From the NCBI RefSeq assembly GCF_015291725.1, contig NZ_CP030038.1:5569001-5633000 (forward strand): a stretch of 64,000 nt of DNA, in the 5' to 3' direction. Positions 37,845 to 46,642 of the stretch are shown in pieces. Origin of the DNA: Bradyrhizobium sp. CCBAU 51765. GTDB lineage: Bacteria; Pseudomonadota; Alphaproteobacteria; Rhizobiales; Xanthobacteraceae. The notes below the pieces were generated by a model. The model saw nothing but the letters and a program-made list of their open reading frames with translations, made no database searches and was not told where the DNA came from. The first letter of the stretch is position 1, and each line of letters begins with the position of its first letter. The position numbers and the translations under genes were made by a program.

Positions 37845-39185
37845 ATGACCATGACCCGACGCCAGCTCGTTGCCTCCATTCCCGTTGCGGCCCTTGCCGC
37901 GGGCCTGCCGCGCGGCGCCACTGCCCAGGACGGACGCAAGGTCGTGACGTTCTGGTTCGGCCAGGCGAATTCGGACGGCCAAGCCGCGTTGCGCAACGAT
38001 CTGGTCGAGGCCTTCAACGCCTCGCAGGACAAGTATCTGCTTCAGCTCGAGGTGAAGGGCGCGGCGGTCAACAACCTCCTGAAGGTCGCTCTCGTTGCCG
38101 GCAACGGCCCTGACATCGTGCAGACCGCGGGCCCTGCCTATCTCACCGCGATCGCGAATGCCGGCCAGGTCCTGCCGCTCGACGATTTCGCTGAGAAGTA
38201 CAAGTGGAAGGAGCGCTTCCTCGCGCCGCTGCTCAACACCAGCGTCTATGGCGGCAAGCTCTACGCGCTGCCACGCGACTACGAGTCGATGCATTTGTTC
38301 TACAACAAGGAGCTGTTCAAGCAGAACGGCTGGAAGCTGCCGACCAACCGCAAGGAGATGGAAGAGGTCGCCGACGCCGCGCTGGCCAAGGGCATCATCC
38401 CCTTCGGCGCCGGCAATGCCGACTGGAAGGGCGTCAACGAATGGCTGATGACGGTGTTCTTCAACAACGTCGCCGGCCCCGACAACGTCCGCAAGGCGCT
38501 CGCAGGCGAGCTTCCCTGGACGGCACCGCCCTTCGTCGAAGCGGTCGAACTGTCGAAGGCCTGGTACAACAAGGGCTATTTCGGCAAGAACTACTTCTCG
38601 CTGACGATCGAGCAGAGCTTCCTGCAGGTCGTGAACAGCAAGGCAGCGATGGCGTTCAGCGGCACCTGGTCGTTCGGCACCAAGTCCTACGGCATGTCGA
38701 AGCCCGATACGGTCATGGACGTGGCGCCGACGCCGACGCTCGGCTCGGCCTTCTCGGGGTCACTGGTGCATCTGGCCTGCGGCGCGACGCTGTCGATCGC
38801 AAAGACCTCGCAGAATGCCGAAGGCGCTGCTGCCGTGTTCGAGTTCATGCTGACCCGCAAGTTCTACGAGACCATGAACCGCGACTGGCCCGGCAAATGG
38901 GCCCTCCCCGTCAAGGACCTGCCGCCTGAGATGCTGAGCGGCATCGGCTATCCCCTGTTCGAGAAGACCATCGCGAATCTGCACGAGGCCTTCAGCAAGG
39001 GGCAATACGGCTTCACGACCTGGACGTTCTGGCCGGGCGCGACCAACTCCTACCTCATCGAGGGTATCGAGCAGGTCTGGCTCAACAAGATCACGCCGGA
39101 TGCCTACCTGACGCGGATGCAGACGCTGTTCAGCCAGGAAGCCAGGGAAGGCAAGGTTCCGCCGCTGCCGCCGCGGACGGCCTGA
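37845..39185 (+). CDS. Carbohydrate-type ABC transporter substrate-binding protein
   Basis: 446 residues of the extracellular solute-binding family 1 (MalE/UgpB-like). The N-terminus MTRRQLVASIPVAALAAGL with cleavage near GATA carries a twin arginine and may be a Tat signal. NEFVE-type features are replaced by LRNDLVEAFNASQ and GNGPDIVQTAGPAYL, typical of sugar binders. First gene of a three-gene operon with two permeases; the next start is seven nt after its stop. Confidence 0.9.
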   Translation: MTMTRRQLVASIPVAALAAGLPRGATAQDGRKVVTFWFGQANSDGQAALRNDLVEAFNASQDKYLLQLEVKGAAVNNLLKVALVAGNGPDIVQTAGPAYLTAIANAGQVLPLDDFAEKYKWKERFLAPLLNTSVYGGKLYALPRDYESMHLFYNKELFKQNGWKLPTNRKEMEEVADAALAKGIIPFGAGNADWKGVNEWLMTVFFNNVAGPDNVRKALAGELPWTAPPFVEAVELSKAWYNKGYFGKNYFSLTIEQSFLQVVNSKAAMAFSGTWSFGTKSYGMSKPDTVMDVAPTPTLGSAFSGSLVHLACGATLSIAKTSQNAEGAAAVFEFMLTRKFYETMNRDWPGKWALPVKDLPPEMLSGIGYPLFEKTIANLHEAFSKGQYGFTTWTFWPGATNSYLIEGIEQVWLNKITPDAYLTRMQTLFSQEAREGKVPPLPPRTA

Positions 39186-39192
39186 TCCCACA

Positions 39193-40041
39193 ATGTGGCT
39201 GTTCGCGCTTCCGGCGCTGCTGATCAATATCTGCATCATCCTGGTGCCCGCCGTGCTGACATTCACGGCGGCGTTCTTCATCTGGGATGGCGTCGGCACG
39301 CCTGTTTGGGCGGGACTGGCCAATTTTCAGAACATGGTCGCCGATCCCGTGTTCTGGTCGGCGCTGACCAACAACTTCATCTGGACTGCGATCTTCCTCA
39401 CCGTGCCGGTCTGCCTCGCGCTTGTCATGGCGGCCGCACTGTTGATGGCGCCGAAGGCGCGCATCGTCGTGCAGTCCATCATCTTCCTGCCGCGCATCAT
39501 CGCAGTCGCCGTCACCGGACGCATTTTCCAGGGCATGATCTTCAGCCCGGCCACCGGCATCGTTGCCTGGCTGAACGAGCATGGATTTTCGATCTCCGAT
39601 CCCCTCGCCGATCCCGATCGTTCGCTTTATGCGGTCGCGGCCGTCGACATCTGGCACTGGTGGGGCTTCCTTGCGGTCGTGTTCCTGTCGGCGATGCGGC
39701 AGATCTCCGTCGATCAGATCGAGGCGGCGCGGCTCGACGGCGCCGGCTTCTTCGCGCTGTTCCGCTACGTGCTGATTCCGGGCATCCGCCCGACACTGAC
39801 GCTCATGCTGATCCTGACCGTGATCTGGTCGTTCCAAGTGTTCGAGTTCATCTTCATCATCACCCGCGGCGGCCCCGCCTATGGCAGCGAGGTGCTGGCG
39901 ACGTTTGCCTACCGCCACGCCTTCTTCGAGGGCGATGTCGGCCAGGCCGCGGCGGCGGCCTGCGTCATGAGCCTGTTCGGCCTCTGCGCCACCGCCGTCT
40001 ATCTCTGGCTCCAGATCACCGACGACGCGCAATCGACATGA
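39193..40041 (+). CDS. Carbohydrate-type ABC transporter permease (MalF-like)
   Basis: 282 residues with six predicted helices. The cytoplasmic coupling loop is EAARLDGAGFFALFRYVLIPGIRP (the EAA motif, about residues 177-200). Pairs with the permease that follows and overlaps its start by four nt (ATGA). Together with the binding protein this is a CUT1-type sugar importer. Confidence 0.9.
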   Translation: MWLFALPALLINICIILVPAVLTFTAAFFIWDGVGTPVWAGLANFQNMVADPVFWSALTNNFIWTAIFLTVPVCLALVMAAALLMAPKARIVVQSIIFLPRIIAVAVTGRIFQGMIFSPATGIVAWLNEHGFSISDPLADPDRSLYAVAAVDIWHWWGFLAVVFLSAMRQISVDQIEAARLDGAGFFALFRYVLIPGIRPTLTLMLILTVIWSFQVFEFIFIITRGGPAYGSEVLATFAYRHAFFEGDVGQAAAAACVMSLFGLCATAVYLWLQITDDAQST

Positions 40042-40865
40042 TCGGAGACCGCTGGAGCAGGACGTTCGCCCTGGGGCTGATCGGCGTTGCATCGTTCAGC
40101 TCGCTGCTGCCGATCGTGCTCGCCGTGATGAACGCGCTGAAGACGACGGTCGAGATCGGCAGCAATCCGCTGGCGCTGCCGACACAGCTGCACTGGGAGA
40201 ATTTCTCCTCGGCCTGGCGCAACGCCCAGCTCGGCCCGAGCCTGCTGCACAGCGCCGAGGTCGCGATCCTGACCATCGTGATGGTCTGCGTCACCGCGAC
40301 GCCCTGCGCCTACGTTCTGGCACGGCAGAAGGGAAAATTCTGGCGCTTCATGACCTTCTACTTCATGGCCACAATCACCGTGCCCGTGCAGCTCTACCTC
40401 TATCCGCTCTACTTCATCTTCGCCAAGCTCGGCCTCGTCAATTCGATTCCCGCCGTGGCGCTGATCTACACCGCGATGTTCTCGCCATTCGCGATTTTCC
40501 TCTTGCGCACTTATGCGCTGGCGATTCCCGTGGCGCTGGAGGAAGCCGCCCAGGTTGACGGCGCAAAGCCATGGCAGACATTCTTCTACGTGATCCTGCC
40601 GATGATGCGGCCGGGGCTGCTCACGGTTGCGATCATTGTCGGATTAAACGCCTGGAATGAGTTCGTCATCGCCGTGACGTTCCTGCAGAACGACAGCAAC
40701 GTCACCGCGATCGTCCGCTTCTACAATCTTACAGGCCAGTACTCGACCGACTGGGGCGAGATGCTCGCCGCAGCCGTCACCATCGTCCTGCCGATCGTCG
40801 TGATCTTCGTGCTGCTGCAGCGTCAGTTCATAGACGGCATGACCTCCGGGGCGGTGAAGTCATGA
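40038..40865 (+). CDS. Carbohydrate-type ABC transporter permease (MalG-like)
   Basis: 275 residues from the ATG overlapping the previous stop. Six helices and the EAA loop EEAAQVDGAKPWQTFFYVILPMMRP (about residues 171-195, given as EEAAQVDGA ... ILPMMRP). No ATPase gene follows or precedes in the cluster, so the transporter must borrow an MsiK/UgpC-like ATPase from elsewhere or has lost its own by rearrangement. Confidence 0.9.
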   Translation: MIGDRWSRTFALGLIGVASFSSLLPIVLAVMNALKTTVEIGSNPLALPTQLHWENFSSAWRNAQLGPSLLHSAEVAILTIVMVCVTATPCAYVLARQKGKFWRFMTFYFMATITVPVQLYLYPLYFIFAKLGLVNSIPAVALIYTAMFSPFAIFLLRTYALAIPVALEEAAQVDGAKPWQTFFYVILPMMRPGLLTVAIIVGLNAWNEFVIAVTFLQNDSNVTAIVRFYNLTGQYSTDWGEMLAAAVTIVLPIVVIFVLLQRQFIDGMTSGAVKS

Positions 40866-40951
40866 CCCCTGTATTTCAGGTCCAATCCACCACCTTCCAA
40901 TTGAAGCTCAAGGATGGACTTGATGCCGTAATCTGGCGGGGCGACGATTGA
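40862..40951 (+). other. Short frame coupled to the permease stop, possibly a truncated next gene
   Basis: An ATG overlapping the permease stop (ATGA) opens a 29-codon frame beginning MTPVFQVQSTTFQLKLKDG. The family cannot be recognised. Its position suggests the start of an operon gene cut short by rearrangement. The following 40952-41048 holds nothing identifiable. Low confidence that it is expressed. Confidence 0.25.
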
Positions 40952-41048
40952 AGCGAAGCAGGCTCCGCAAGGCGAGCGCCCAAGGCAAGATGCCGATCCA
41001 CTTCGCCGTCGAGCGGATAGCCGACCCCGCCGACTTATGCCGCAGCGC

Positions 41049-41714
41049 TCATCCCCGCGTCGCGGGCCTCCGCGCCTTTCGCGCTTTACGGTTGTTCGAC
41101 AGCCCGCTTGCGAATACCTGAGTCGCCGCGATCAGCGTCTCGATCGCGTGCGATGATCTGGCCCTGTTCGGCTTCGCCAGCTCCTGCAACAATAGTCCAT
41201 CGATACCGGCCAGCATGAACCGCGCAACGTCGGCGCACTCAGCCACGTCGAGCTCGCCGGTGCGCCCGGCAACGCCCTGCAGGATGTCCTGATAAACCTT
41301 GATATATGCATCATATTGATAACCCGCGAGCCCGACTGCATCGTCGCGCCGGAGCGCGTACAAGGTTAGCTCGTACTGCACGATCTGCAGCTCGAGCGTT
41401 CGCGTCAGGTAGCGCCAGCCGGCACGCAAGGACCCGCGGATGCAGCTTGCGATGTCAGCCGTCTCGCCGGTCTCCTCGCGCAGCGCCGTGGTCGTCTCAT
41501 CGATCAGATGTTCGAGCACCGCAAGCAGCAGCGCGCTCTTGCTCTCGAAATGGTAGTGCAGCGTCGCGAGGCGAACGCCGGCACCGGCCGCGATGTCGCG
41601 GGTCGTCGTCGCCGCGACGCCCCCGGTCGCAAGCGCCTGCAAGGCGCCCGCGATGATCTGGCGCCGCGTCCGCTCGCCCTTGGCGCCGACCTGCTCGCGT
41701 GCTGCAGCTGTCAT
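41049..41714 (-). CDS. TetR-family regulator divergent from the amine cluster
   Basis: 221 residues from the ATG at 41714, preferred over one four codons upstream because GGAG lies six nt before it. The helix-turn-helix region reads TRRQIIAGALQALATGGVAA and TTTRDIAAGAGVRLATLHYHF (about residues 16-58), followed by an all-helical ligand domain. It is divergent from the aminotransferase gene; the space between has a perfect 24-bp palindrome, so it probably represses both directions. Ligand unknown. Confidence 0.9.
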   Translation of the reverse strand: MTAAAREQVGAKGERTRRQIIAGALQALATGGVAATTTRDIAAGAGVRLATLHYHFESKSALLLAVLEHLIDETTTALREETGETADIASCIRGSLRAGWRYLTRTLELQIVQYELTLYALRRDDAVGLAGYQYDAYIKVYQDILQGVAGRTGELDVAECADVARFMLAGIDGLLLQELAKPNRARSSHAIETLIAATQVFASGLSNNRKARKARRPATRG

Positions 41715-41774
41715 CCGTCTCTCCAATGCGCGCGGGATTGTCTATCTCGTGGCGCACAAATTTGCATGTTGCAC

Positions 41775-41798
41775 AAAATTGGTCATTTGACCAATTTT
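41775..41798. promoter_or_regulatory. Perfect 24-bp palindrome, probable TetR operator
   Basis: AAAATTGGTCA (41775-41785) and TGACCAATTTT (41788-41798) are exact inverted copies around TT. It lies 60 bp before the TetR start and 63 bp before the aminotransferase start, the usual place for an autoregulatory TetR site. Confidence 0.8.
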
Positions 41799-41861
41799 TG
41801 TCCCCGTGTTTATGCTTGAGGCAGCGAACATCGAAGTTCCGGGGAAAACAGGAACGAGAGC

Positions 41862-43229
41862 ATGACCACAGCAGCCGCTCGCAACAACGACACGCTGACT
41901 CGTCACGTCGTCTACCCCTTCGCGAATGCCAATTTCCTCGCCGAGAATCCGCCAATCTGCATCGAGGGCGGTGACGGTGTCTATGTCTCGGACGGCCAGG
42001 GCGGTCGCTATCTCGACGGACAGGCCGGGTTGTGGAACGTCAATGTCGGGCATGGCCGGCCCGAGATCAAACAGGCAATCATCGAACAGCTCGATCGTCT
42101 CAGCTTCTATTCCACCTTCGGCAACACCACCAACAGCCCGTCGGTCGCGCTCGCGGACGAGCTCTGCCGGCTCGCCGAGCCGGAAGGCATGGTCCGTACA
42201 TTCTTCTCATCCGGCGGCTCGGAGGCGAATGAAGCTGCCATCAAGCTCGCCAAACAGTATTGGCGGCTCGCCGGCCAGCCGCTGCGCACCAAAATCATCT
42301 CGCTGCGCGGCGCCTATCATGGCGTGACACTCGGCGCGTTGTCGGCCGGCGGCGTCAATGTCTACAAGGAGCAATTCACGCCGCTGCTGCCGGGCTTCTT
42401 CCAGGTCGAGACACCGCACGTCTATCGCAACCCCTTCACGTCGGATCCGGAGGCACTCGGCCGGCTCTGCGCAGAGCTGCTGGAGCGCGAGATCATCTAC
42501 CAGGGTCCGGACAGCGTCGCGGCCTTCATGGCCGAACCGGTGCAAGGCGCCGGCGGCGTGATCGTGCCGCCTGCGAATTTCTGGCCGCTGCTGCGCGAGG
42601 TCTGCGATCGCCACGGCGTGCTGCTGATCGCCGACGAGGTCGTCACCGGCTTCGGCCGCTCCGGCAGCATGTTCGGCAGCCGCGCCTGGGGCGTGAAGCC
42701 CGACATCATGGTGTTCGCCAAGGGGATCAACAGCGGCTACATCCCGCTTGGCGCGACCTTGATCAACGTGAAGGTTGCAGCGGCCTTCCAGTCCGACGAC
42801 AAGTCCCAGTTCACGCCGCGTGCCTTCATGCACGGCAACACCTATGCCGGGCATCCCCTCGCCTGCGCGGCCGCGATCGCCAATCTGCGCATCGTCGAGC
42901 AGGAAGAGCTGCCGGCCAATGCCGGCAAGGTCGGCGCTTATCTGCTGGCGCGGCTGAAGGACATCCAGAAGCGCCATCGCAACATGGGTGACGTGCGCGG
43001 CAAGGGACTGATGATCGGCATCGAGCTGGTCGCCGATCCCGAAACCAAGCGGCCGTTCGATCTGGCGGAGAATTTCGGCCAGCGGATCTGGGAGAGATGC
43101 GTTGCCAAGGGCATCCTGATCCGCAACCTCGCCGATACGTTCATCATCTCCCCGCCGCTCACCTTCACGACCGAACATGCCGACAAGATTGCGGATACGT
43201 TCGACGAGGCGATCAGCGCGGTCGAATAG
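41862..43229 (+). CDS. Class III PLP aminotransferase (omega-amino acid/amine type)
   Basis: 455 residues. Landmarks include SSGGSEANEAAIKLAKQYW (cofactor phosphate region, about 116-134), LLIADEVVTGFGRSG with Asp258 contacting the pyridine nitrogen, and MVFAKGINSGYIPLGA with Lys287 as Schiff-base lysine. Family members move the terminal amino group of omega-amino acids, polyamines or amino alcohols to pyruvate or 2-oxoglutarate. First gene of the TetR-controlled operon, followed by an HDAC-type amidohydrolase after 41 nt, which suggests the amine is released by deacetylation. Confidence 0.9.
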   Translation: MTTAAARNNDTLTRHVVYPFANANFLAENPPICIEGGDGVYVSDGQGGRYLDGQAGLWNVNVGHGRPEIKQAIIEQLDRLSFYSTFGNTTNSPSVALADELCRLAEPEGMVRTFFSSGGSEANEAAIKLAKQYWRLAGQPLRTKIISLRGAYHGVTLGALSAGGVNVYKEQFTPLLPGFFQVETPHVYRNPFTSDPEALGRLCAELLEREIIYQGPDSVAAFMAEPVQGAGGVIVPPANFWPLLREVCDRHGVLLIADEVVTGFGRSGSMFGSRAWGVKPDIMVFAKGINSGYIPLGATLINVKVAAAFQSDDKSQFTPRAFMHGNTYAGHPLACAAAIANLRIVEQEELPANAGKVGAYLLARLKDIQKRHRNMGDVRGKGLMIGIELVADPETKRPFDLAENFGQRIWERCVAKGILIRNLADTFIISPPLTFTTEHADKIADTFDEAISAVE

Positions 43230-43270
43230 ATCAACACGAGGGCGGCGCGTCAGGACGAAGGATTGCACGC

Positions 43271-44380
43271 ATGGCTACTGGGTTTGTCTGCCATGAACTT
43301 TACATGTGGCACAACACCGGCAACTGGGCTCAGGTGTTTCCGCCGGGATTGACGATCCAGCCAGGGACCCATGCAGAAAATCCGGAAACCAAGCGCCGCA
43401 TCCGCAATCTGGTCGAGGTCAGCGGCCTGCTCGATGAGCTCGTGCAGATCAAGCCGCGTTCGGCTACGGTCGCCGAGATCGCCCGCGTCCACACGTCAGA
43501 GCATATCGCGCATATCAAGCGTCTCAGCGACGCGGGCGGCGGCGATGCCAGCGAGCTGACGCCGCTCGGCGCCGGCAGCTACGAGATCGCGCTACTCGCG
43601 GCCGGCGGCGCGATCGCCGCGGGCGAAGCGGTCGCATCCGGCGCTGTGACCAATGCCTATGCACTGGTCCGCCCTCCCGGACATCATGCGCGCCCCGAGC
43701 TCGGCATGGGCTTCTGTCTGTTCGGCAATGCAGCGGTCGCAATCCGCCATCTGCAGGCGACGGGCAAGGTCGGCCGCGTCGCAGTCGTCGACTGGGATGT
43801 GCATCACGGCAACGGGACGCAGGCGATCTTCTACGAAGACCCCAGCGTGCTCACCGTCTCGCTGCATCAGGACAATCTGTTTCCGCCGAACTCGGGCGCG
43901 CTCGCCGAGAACGGCGCTGGTGCCGGCGAAGGCTACAACATCAACGTGCCGCTGCCGCCGGGATCTGGTGTAGGGGCCTATCGCGCGGCGTTCGAGCGCG
44001 TCGTGCTGCCCGCGCTGCATCGCTTTGCGCCAGATATGATCGTAGTCGCATCGGGCTTCGACGCGTCAGGTGTCGATCCGCTCGGCCGCATGATGCTGTC
44101 CTCGGCGGCCTATCGCGAGATGACGCGCATGCTGCTCGCCGCCGCCAAAACCTTGTGCAACGGCCGCATCCTGATGACACATGAAGGCGGCTATTCCGAG
44201 ATGTACGCGCCGTATTGCGGGCTTGCGGTGCTCGAGGAGCTGTCGGGCGTGCGGACACATATGGCCGATCCCTGGGAGCCGCTGATGGCCGCATGGGGCG
44301 GTAACGATCTGCAGCCGCATCAAGCCGCAGTGATCGAGGCCGCCGCCGCACTGGTGGCGCGCCTTCCTGCCACGCGCTGA
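43271..44380 (+). CDS. Class II histone deacetylase-like amidohydrolase (acetylpolyamine-type)
   Basis: 369 residues with a complete HDAC active site: RPPGHHA (His138, His139), DWDVHHGNGTQ (Asp176 and His178 as zinc ligands), SGFDASGVDPLG (Asp264, third ligand) and THEGGY (Tyr308, transition-state tyrosine). Bacterial members remove acetyl groups from polyamines or other small acetylated amines. The ATG at 43271 follows a purine-rich leader. Together with the aminotransferase it could convert an imported N-acetyl amine to an aldehyde or keto compound. Confidence 0.9.
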   Translation: MATGFVCHELYMWHNTGNWAQVFPPGLTIQPGTHAENPETKRRIRNLVEVSGLLDELVQIKPRSATVAEIARVHTSEHIAHIKRLSDAGGGDASELTPLGAGSYEIALLAAGGAIAAGEAVASGAVTNAYALVRPPGHHARPELGMGFCLFGNAAVAIRHLQATGKVGRVAVVDWDVHHGNGTQAIFYEDPSVLTVSLHQDNLFPPNSGALAENGAGAGEGYNINVPLPPGSGVGAYRAAFERVVLPALHRFAPDMIVVASGFDASGVDPLGRMMLSSAAYREMTRMLLAAAKTLCNGRILMTHEGGYSEMYAPYCGLAVLEELSGVRTHMADPWEPLMAAWGGNDLQPHQAAVIEAAAALVARLPATR

Positions 44381-44518
44381 GTTCACTCGATGGTGTTGTC
44401 GATAAATGGGATTGCCGGATGCCATGGCATGGTTCGTGCAGCAACGACCGCCGTGCATCTCTTGCTTTAGAGGGAGGCGTCGGATTGTCCGCGCCATTGA
44501 CGAGGGGTACTGACGATC

Positions 44519-45814
44519 ATGATTGACCGACGTTCACTTCTCGGCGGCGTTGCCGCCGGCGCGGGTTCGATTGCAATGCTGGCAAGCCTGAACGGTGGAG
44601 CTCGCGCCGCGGGAGCACCGGTCAAGATCGGCTCGGCACTGCCGATGTCGGGCTTCGCCGCCGCAGATGGCATCGAATTCAAGAACGGCCTCACGCTCGC
44701 CGCCGAAGAAATTAACGCCGCCGGCGGCATCCTCGGACGCCCGATCCAGATCGAGATCGAGGACACCAAGGAGATGGGCGCCGACATCGTCACCCAGGCG
44801 ATGCAGCGCCTGATCGATCGCCATTCGGCCGGCGCCATCATCAACGGCTACAATGTCGGCACCAACATGGTGGAGATGGACGTCGCCGCCGACAACGACG
44901 TCATCTTCGTGCATTACAACACGCTGATCTCGCACAACACCAAGTTCCTCAGCGACCCGCAGCGTTATTATTCGTGCTTCCAGGGCGACCCGCCCGAATT
45001 CTATTACGGCCCCGGCTTCCTGCTGTTTCTGAAGTCGCTGATCGACAGCAAGCAGTGGAATCCGCCGAACAAGAAGATCGCGATCATCCCCTCGGCCAAC
45101 GAGTATTCGATCGTGATCGCCAACGCGATCCGCGACCGGCTCACGGAGTTCGGCTTCGAGCTCGGGCTCTACGAGACGGTGCCCTTCCCGACCAATCAAT
45201 GGGGACCTACGCTTGCCAAGCTGCGGCAGAATCCACCGGCTGCGATTGCGGTGACGCATTTCCTGCCGCAGGATCTGGCACAGTTCATGACCCAGTTCCT
45301 GCCCGAGCCGACGCAGAGCCTAGTCTACATGCAGTACGGACCTTCGTTACCGGCGTTTCGCGAGATCGGCAAGGAAGCCGTCAACGGCGTGATCTATTCC
45401 ACCGTAATCGGCTGCCTGCCGGATGAATTCTCCGCGGCCTACCGCAAGACCTATCGCGAGAAGTTCGGCGCCAAAGCTGCCTTCATCACGGGCTCGCAGA
45501 CCTATGACGGGCTCTGGCACTACGCATTGTCGGCCGCGATCGCCGGCGGCGCCAGCGAGCCCAACAACAAGGAGCAGACCCGCAAGGTTTCGGAAGCGAT
45601 GAAGCGGCTGATCTATCGCGGCGTCAACGGCATCTATCACGCCGATCCGAAGGGTCAGTCCGCGTTCTGCTATCCGACCCAGGTCAAGGATCCCTCGCTC
45701 GGGATGGCGCACCAGTTCCTACAACACCAGGATTATCGCACCGATCCCAAGCTGATCGCGCCTCCGCTCTACGCCGTCGACGCGATGAAGCTGCCGCCGT
45801 GGATCAAGGCGTGA
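44519..45814 (+). CDS. Liv/urea-type periplasmic substrate-binding protein
   Basis: 431 residues. The N-terminus MIDRRSLLGGVAAGAGSIAML has a Tat-like twin arginine and cleavage near GARA. The mature protein begins PVKIGSALPMSGFAAADG and has EINAAGGILGRPIQIEIED, typical of the UrtA/AmiC-like Peripla_BP_5 group, which bind amides, urea and amino compounds. It starts the transporter part of the operon; the 138-nt gap before it may hold a secondary promoter, not identified. Confidence 0.88.
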   Translation: MIDRRSLLGGVAAGAGSIAMLASLNGGARAAGAPVKIGSALPMSGFAAADGIEFKNGLTLAAEEINAAGGILGRPIQIEIEDTKEMGADIVTQAMQRLIDRHSAGAIINGYNVGTNMVEMDVAADNDVIFVHYNTLISHNTKFLSDPQRYYSCFQGDPPEFYYGPGFLLFLKSLIDSKQWNPPNKKIAIIPSANEYSIVIANAIRDRLTEFGFELGLYETVPFPTNQWGPTLAKLRQNPPAAIAVTHFLPQDLAQFMTQFLPEPTQSLVYMQYGPSLPAFREIGKEAVNGVIYSTVIGCLPDEFSAAYRKTYREKFGAKAAFITGSQTYDGLWHYALSAAIAGGASEPNNKEQTRKVSEAMKRLIYRGVNGIYHADPKGQSAFCYPTQVKDPSLGMAHQFLQHQDYRTDPKLIAPPLYAVDAMKLPPWIKA

Positions 45815-45826
45815 GAGGCTGGCGCG

Positions 45827-46642
45827 GTGACCTCTCCTGACCGGACGAACGATCCACTGCTCGTCTGCGAGGACGTGACCAAGACGTTCGGGTCGCTCCG
45901 CGCGGTGGACGGTCTCTCCTTGACCGTCCGGCCCGGCGAGGTGGTCGGCCTCGGCGGGCCGAACGGCGCCGGCAAGACGACTTTCTTCGACGTCGTCACT
46001 GCCGTCACCCCGATCACCGACGGCCGCATCCTGTTTGCGGGACGTGACATCACCGGTCTTGCGGCGCACGAGGTGTGCCGCGCCGGCATCGCCCGTACCT
46101 TTCAGCTCAATGCGGCCTTCGACAGTCTGTCGGTTCAGGAGAACATCGAGGTGGCCGCGCATTTCGGCCATAGCGAACGCCGCTTTCCCGGTTTTGCCAT
46201 CAGTCGTGTCGCCAGGCAGAGCGCCGCCACAGCGCTCGATCTCGTCGGCCTTGCGGGGCGCAAACGCATCGCACGTGACCTGCCGGTGCTCGACCGCAAG
46301 CTGCTGATGATTGCCGGCGCCGTTGCGACCTCGCCGCAATTGCTGCTGCTCGACGAGCCGGTCGGCGGCCTCAGCCCGTCAGAGGTCGACCGGATCGCCG
46401 ACGTCGTGAAGCGGCTTTCGGCCTCGGGGATTGCGATCCTGCTGATCGAGCACGTCATGCGCTTCCTGCTCTCGCTGTCGACGCGCGTCGTGATCATGCA
46501 CCATGGCAAATCGATCTTCGAAGGCGCGCCCGCGGCGGTGGCCGACGACCAGACCGTGGTCGAGACCTATCTCGGCAAGGCCGCGACCAGCCGGTTGAAG
46601 GCCTTTTTCGTCAAACAGCCCGAGATGAGCGCACATGGTTGA
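45827..46642 (+). CDS. Liv-type ABC ATPase (LivG-like), amine cluster
   Basis: 271 residues from a GTG with GAGAGG upstream. Walker A GPNGAGKTTF (about 44-53), Walker B LLLLDEPVGGLSPSE (about 173-187) and the H-loop IEHVMRF are present. The signature region reads VLDRKLLMIAGAVAT in place of the usual LSxGQ, a weak version sometimes seen in Liv ATPases and worth checking for function. The next ATPase starts eight nt before its stop. Confidence 0.87.
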   Translation: MTSPDRTNDPLLVCEDVTKTFGSLRAVDGLSLTVRPGEVVGLGGPNGAGKTTFFDVVTAVTPITDGRILFAGRDITGLAAHEVCRAGIARTFQLNAAFDSLSVQENIEVAAHFGHSERRFPGFAISRVARQSAATALDLVGLAGRKRIARDLPVLDRKLLMIAGAVATSPQLLLLDEPVGGLSPSEVDRIADVVKRLSASGIAILLIEHVMRFLLSLSTRVVIMHHGKSIFEGAPAAVADDQTVVETYLGKAATSRLKAFFVKQPEMSAHG

